Assembly: GCA_013812005.1 (NCBI GenBank)
Contig: JACCUE010000246.1
Coordinates: 1-9,808 of the forward strand
Origin: Thermoleophilaceae bacterium
GTDB lineage: Bacteria; Actinomycetota; Thermoleophilia; Solirubrobacterales; Thermoleophilaceae
Direction: 5' to 3'
Length of the DNA stretch: 9,808 nucleotides
The translations under genes and the position numbers were made by a program. The notes beneath the pieces are model-generated. The model searched no databases. It was not told the DNA's origin and saw only the letters and a list, made by a program, of their open reading frames with translations. Shown piece after piece: positions 6,487 through 9,808 of this stretch (positions within the stretch are counted from its first letter, which is position 1; the number at the start of each line of letters is the position of its first letter).

Positions 6487-7884
6487 TCAGCCCTCGAGCA
6501 CCGCGCCGTCCTCGATATGCGTGCGGCCCTCCCCCGCGCGGTCGATCTCCACCCGCCCACGAGCCACGACGTCGCGACCGAACTCCACGTCGCCCCGGAC
6601 GGTGAAGCGGTCGCACTCGACCAGGGAGGGAGGGCCCTGCGGGAAACGCTCCTCGAAGTCGGGCAGCAGCTTGTAGGAGTCCGGATCGAGGTCGACCAAT
6701 AGCGGTCCGCGGGTGCGCTCGGGCGAGACCACCACCCTCCGGTGCTCGTCGATCACGTAGGCGTCGCTGCGCAACCCGAGCAGGTCGTCCGTGGTCTTGA
6801 CCGGAGTGAACCGGCTGCGGGGCACGAGCACCGCCCGAGATCCCTCGAATAGCCCGACCGCGGCGCCCATCGCCGTCTCGAGCTGATAGACGGCGGGCGA
6901 CGAGGAGTCGGCCGGATCGACCGTCTTGCTGTTGCGGATCATCGGCAGGCCGAGCACCCCTTCGCGGCGCTCCAGCAGCTCCTTGAGCACAGCGATGTCG
7001 ACCCACAGGTTGTTCGTGTTGAAGAAGCGGTGGCGTTCGATGTCCTCGAACGCGTCCTTGTCCTCGTCACTCGTCTGCGCCGTCTCGCGCAGCACCAGGC
7101 GGCCGTCGCCGCTGCGGGCGAGGTGGCCGCCCTTGCGGTCGGCCTCCGTGCGCCGGCACTGCTCGGACACGAAGGGGATCTGCTCGGCGGCCATCCAGAC
7201 CAGGATGCGCGGCTCGAGCACGGCGCCCAGGTTGTCGGAGTTGGAGATGAACAGATAGGCGTAGCCGCGGTCCAGCAGCTCGTCGAGCATCCCGGATGTG
7301 GCCAGGGCGCAGTACACGTCGCCATGGCCGGGCGGGCACCATTCGAGGCTCGGGTCGGCCGGCCAGCTCGCAGGCTGCAGGTCGTCGGCGCGGATCTTGG
7401 GGATTCGGTTCTGCAGGAAGTCGGGCGCCACGTCGACGGGAAGGTCCTCGTAGCGCGCGAGCGCCGCCAGGGAGTCGTCGCGGGTGTGTGGGGAGTTCAT
7501 GAGCACGAGCGGCAGCCGGGCGCTCTCTCGGCGCCGCAGCTCGAGCGTCTGCTGCACGATCACGTCGAGGAAGGTCTCACCGTCCTTGACCTCGAGCAGG
7601 GACTTGGCCTTCTCTAGCCCCATGCTCGTGCCCAGCCCTCCGTTGAGCTTGAGGATCACGGCCGTGTCGAGGGCCTCGCGGCGGACAGCATCGTCGGTCT
7701 CGAGGTCCCCGATGGCGGGCAGCTCCTCCACCGGCTCGATCTCGGACTCGCGAACCACTCCCTCCTCCCCCGCCGCCAGCTGCCCGTAGTAGTGGCGGAA
7801 AGAGGCGATCGCCTCCTCGGCCAGCCCGGCCTCACGCATCTTGGTCTCGCCGGCGCGCAGGCCCTCGTCGCTCACGCGCGGCAT
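6487..7884 (-). CDS. UTP--glucose-1-phosphate uridylyltransferase, UGP2/UDPGP type
   Basis: Makes UDP-sugar and pyrophosphate from UTP and a sugar-1-phosphate (glucose-1-P expected) in the cytoplasm. The 465-residue product belongs to the eukaryotic-type UDPGP family, not the bacterial GalU family. Its markers in order are LNGGLGTSMG (80-89) followed by KAKSLLEV, QNRIPKI, EWCPPGHGDVY, FISNSDNLGA, FNTNNLWVD, LETAMGAAV and VPRSRFTPVKTTDDL, with a C-terminal region (about 395-465) that looks like a left-handed beta-helix. ATG 7884 is 25 nt after the ABC-F stop; it has no good Shine-Dalgarno. GTG 7875 and ATG 7839 (Met16) are possible alternatives. The frame is open upstream to 8139, but that overlaps the ABC-F gene and is not coding-like. 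It is followed 3 nt later by galK, which suggests joint use in galactose or UDP-sugar metabolism; UDP-galactose formation from galactose-1-P is possible but unproven. Confidence 0.93.
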   Translation of the reverse strand: MPRVSDEGLRAGETKMREAGLAEEAIASFRHYYGQLAAGEEGVVRESEIEPVEELPAIGDLETDDAVRREALDTAVILKLNGGLGTSMGLEKAKSLLEVKDGETFLDVIVQQTLELRRRESARLPLVLMNSPHTRDDSLAALARYEDLPVDVAPDFLQNRIPKIRADDLQPASWPADPSLEWCPPGHGDVYCALATSGMLDELLDRGYAYLFISNSDNLGAVLEPRILVWMAAEQIPFVSEQCRRTEADRKGGHLARSGDGRLVLRETAQTSDEDKDAFEDIERHRFFNTNNLWVDIAVLKELLERREGVLGLPMIRNSKTVDPADSSSPAVYQLETAMGAAVGLFEGSRAVLVPRSRFTPVKTTDDLLGLRSDAYVIDEHRRVVVSPERTRGPLLVDLDPDSYKLLPDFEERFPQGPPSLVECDRFTVRGDVEFGRDVVARGRVEIDRAGEGRTHIEDGAVLEG

Positions 7885-7909
7885 CGTAAGCCACGGGCGG
7901 GTGTGCCGG

Positions 7910-9808
7910 TCAGGCGCTCGAGTGCTCCCAGCGGGCATAGAGCTGCTCGACCGTGCGCTTGGCCTCGGCGTGACGGCGACTCGAGTCCGACGAGCGTCCG
8001 GGATCAGACCACGCATCGGGATCCGCCAGCTCTGCCTCGAGCGCCCGCAGCGCCTCCTCGGCTGTCTCGATCTCGCGCTCGAGCGCCCGCTGGGCGCGCT
8101 GGGCGTTCTTGGACGGCCGCGGTGAGGGCCGCGCGCCATCCGGCCCGGCGCGCTTCCCCTTCGCCGGCTTGGGCTTGCCGTTGCCCGTGGCGCGACGGGC
8201 CTCGGCCTTCGCCGCCTTCGCGGCGTCCACCGGCGCCGCCCGGCGCTGCTCGCGGGCCTGTACGTACTCCGCCCAGCTGCCCTCGTAGGTGCGCAGCTCG
8301 CCGTCCTCGACCGCCAGCGTGCGGGTCCCCACGGCGTCGAGCAGTGCCCGGTCGTGGGACACCAGCAGCAGCGAGCCTGGGAAGCCGCGCAGGGCGTCCT
8401 CGAGCGCCTCGCGGCTTTCGAGGTCCAGGTGGTTGGTGGGCTCGTCGAGCACCAGCATGTTGGCCCCGGAGTTCACGAGGATCGCCAGCGACACCCGCCG
8501 CCGCTCACCGCCCGAGAGCGCCGACACGGGCTTGCGCACGTCATCGCCGGAGAAGAGGAAGTGGCCCAGCAGCGCGCGTGCCTTGCCCGGTGTGAGGCCG
8601 GTAGCGCGCTGCACGGCGTCGAGCACTGAGCCTTCGTCGTCGAGCTCGGCCTCGTGCTGTGAGACGTAGCCCACGGTCACGTTGTGGCCGGTGCGCAGCT
8701 TGCCGGCCGAAAGCTCGCGGCGGCCTGTGAGCGTGTCGATCAGGGTGGTCTTGCCGGTGCCGTTGCCGCCCACCAGGGTCACGTGCTCGCCACGCTCGAC
8801 ATGCATCGAGACGCTTTCGAACAAGACCCGGCCGGGCACCTCCAGCCTGGCCCCTTCCAGCTCGAACACCACCCGTCCCGAGCGTTCGGGCTCCTTGAAC
8901 GAGAACGACAGCGCGCGGGTGTCGCGCGGGTCGCGCTCGACGCGTTCCATCTTGTCGAGGCGCTTGACGCGCGACTGCGCCTGCCTGGCCTTGGTGGCCT
9001 TGGCCCGGAAGCGCTCCACGAAGCGCTCGAGCCGGGCGATCTCGGCCTGCTGGCGCTCGATCGAGCGCCCCAGCGCCATCTCGCGCGCCGCCTGCTCCTT
9101 GCGCCATGCATGCCAGGGGCCCGCGAAGTAGCGCGAGCGGCCGGCCTCGATCTCCAGCACCGAGGTGCCCACCGCCTCGAGGAACCAGCGGTCGTGCGCC
9201 ACGAGCACGATCGCGGCGTCGAGTGACGCCAGGTGCTTCTCCAGCCACTCCAGCGACGCGATGTCGAGATGGTTGGTCGGCTCGTCGAGCAGCAGCAGGT
9301 CGGGCTCGCCCACCAGCACCCGAGCCAGGGAGCCGCGGGTGAGCTCACCACCCGAGAAGGTGGCCAGCCGGCGGTCGAGGTCGGGCTCGGCGAAGCCCAG
9401 GCCGCGCAGGGTGACGAGTGCGCGGTCGCGCCAGTGATATCCGCCGTGGAGATCGAAGCGCTGCTGCGCCAGCGAGTAGGCGGCCAGGGTGGCGTCGTCG
9501 TGGGCGCCGCCGGCCATCGCCTGCTCGAGCCGGGCCACCTCCGTTTCGATGGCCACCACGTCGGCCGCGCCAGAGAGCACGTAGTCGCGCAGGCTCAGGT
9601 CGCGCTCGCGGGGGGGCCGCTGGTCATACAGCGCGATCTTTGCCCCCTTGCGCACCGATAGGGAGCCCTCGTCGACCGAGGCGTCGCCGGAGAGCATCCG
9701 CAGCAGCGTGGTCTTGCCCGACCCGTTGCGGCCGGACAGCGTCATGCGGTCGCGGCGGTCGAGCTTGAACGACACGCCGCGTAGCAGCGGGCTGCCGGCG
9801 ATGTCCTT
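7910..9808 (-). CDS. ABC-F family ATPase (Uup/EttA-like), 5' end missing
   Basis: A soluble twin-ATPase protein with no membrane segments; ABC-F proteins act on ribosomes or in translation stress, some giving antibiotic protection. The reading frame is open to the window edge (the first visible residues are KDIAGSPLLRG), so the N-terminus lies beyond 9808 and the GTG at 9775 is internal. Domain 1 has Walker A GRNGSGKT (9733-9710), signature FSGGELTRG (about 9359-9334) and DEPTNHLD (about 9286-9263). A charged interdomain linker follows (about 9115-8930, with ERFRAKATKARQAQSRVKRL), as in ABC-F. Domain 2 has GGNGTGKTT, LSGGERRR (about 8520-8497) and DEPTNHLD (about 8446-8423). The C-terminus has a basic Lys/Ala/Pro-rich linker and a coiled coil (NAQRAQRALEREIETAEEALRALE), resembling the Uup C-terminal domain. 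Both catalytic Glu residues are intact. I cannot assign a subgroup with confidence. It precedes the UGP gene by 25 nt. Confidence 0.93.
   Translation of the reverse strand, partial: KDIAGSPLLRGVSFKLDRRDRMTLSGRNGSGKTTLLRMLSGDASVDEGSLSVRKGAKIALYDQRPPRERDLSLRDYVLSGAADVVAIETEVARLEQAMAGGAHDDATLAAYSLAQQRFDLHGGYHWRDRALVTLRGLGFAEPDLDRRLATFSGGELTRGSLARVLVGEPDLLLLDEPTNHLDIASLEWLEKHLASLDAAIVLVAHDRWFLEAVGTSVLEIEAGRSRYFAGPWHAWRKEQAAREMALGRSIERQQAEIARLERFVERFRAKATKARQAQSRVKRLDKMERVERDPRDTRALSFSFKEPERSGRVVFELEGARLEVPGRVLFESVSMHVERGEHVTLVGGNGTGKTTLIDTLTGRRELSAGKLRTGHNVTVGYVSQHEAELDDEGSVLDAVQRATGLTPGKARALLGHFLFSGDDVRKPVSALSGGERRRVSLAILVNSGANMLVLDEPTNHLDLESREALEDALRGFPGSLLLVSHDRALLDAVGTRTLAVEDGELRTYEGSWAEYVQAREQRRAAPVDAAKAAKAEARRATGNGKPKPAKGKRAGPDGARPSPRPSKNAQRAQRALEREIETAEEALRALEAELADPDAWSDPGRSSDSSRRHAEAKRTVEQLYARWEHSSA

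Noticed and set aside
7885..8139. N-terminal extension of the uridylyltransferase frame
   Set aside because: It overlaps the ABC-F 3' end, is Arg/Ser/Pro-rich and has no counterpart in the family.
9773..9775. GTG as the start of the ABC-F gene
   Set aside because: The frame is open to 9808 and the residues before it (SPLLRG, ahead of VSF) are part of the usual first beta strand of the domain, so the gene begins outside the window.
1..9808. CRISPR array, insertion sequence, tRNA or defence cluster
   Set aside because: No regularly spaced direct repeats, transposase motifs, tRNA cloverleaf sequences or defence-family domains were recognised on either strand.

Overview
The window is very GC-rich (about 70% by eye) with near-complete G/C at third codon positions, frequent GTG starts, 3-25 nt gaps or 4 nt overlaps between co-directional genes, and hairpins without T-tracts at gene ends. 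Together with the protein families, this suggests an Actinomycetota chromosome, perhaps a Thermoleophilia/Solirubrobacterales-type lineage. The lineage is an inference from style and is not proven.

Layout, left to right. (1) 3-983, minus: a multi-pass DoxX-like membrane protein, divergent from (2) rnd, 1055-2215, plus: ribonuclease D with a complete DEDDy active site and a likely leaderless start. (3) A minus-strand pair transcribed from about 3564 down to 2281: a DUF4126 membrane protein, then a phospholipase/carboxylesterase-type alpha/beta hydrolase 18 nt downstream. (4) Divergent from that pair, a plus-strand MarR regulator (3680-4126) overlaps by 4 nt an MFS efflux transporter (4123 onward). 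This is a classic regulator-plus-exporter operon, with an AT-rich palindrome just before marR that is the likely operator. (5) A convergent junction at 5424-5498 holds a nested double inverted repeat. The MFS frame fails to stop before it and runs 180 nt into galK. (6) A minus-strand operon from the right edge to 5497: an ABC-F ATPase (5' end outside the window), a UGP2-type UTP--sugar-1-phosphate uridylyltransferase and galactokinase, with gaps of 25 and 3 nt.

How the genes work together: marR and the transporter form a self-regulated efflux unit. The galactokinase and uridylyltransferase plausibly form a short route from galactose to UDP-sugars. RNase D and ABC-F are RNA and translation housekeeping functions. 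Genes cover almost everything; no gap between genes exceeds about 115 bases. I see no tRNA, rRNA, mobile element, CRISPR array or phage gene.

I do not see an undescribed multi-gene system. The observations most worth checking are the 3' end of the transporter gene with its nested terminator-like structure, the marR operator palindrome, and the galK/UGP pairing.
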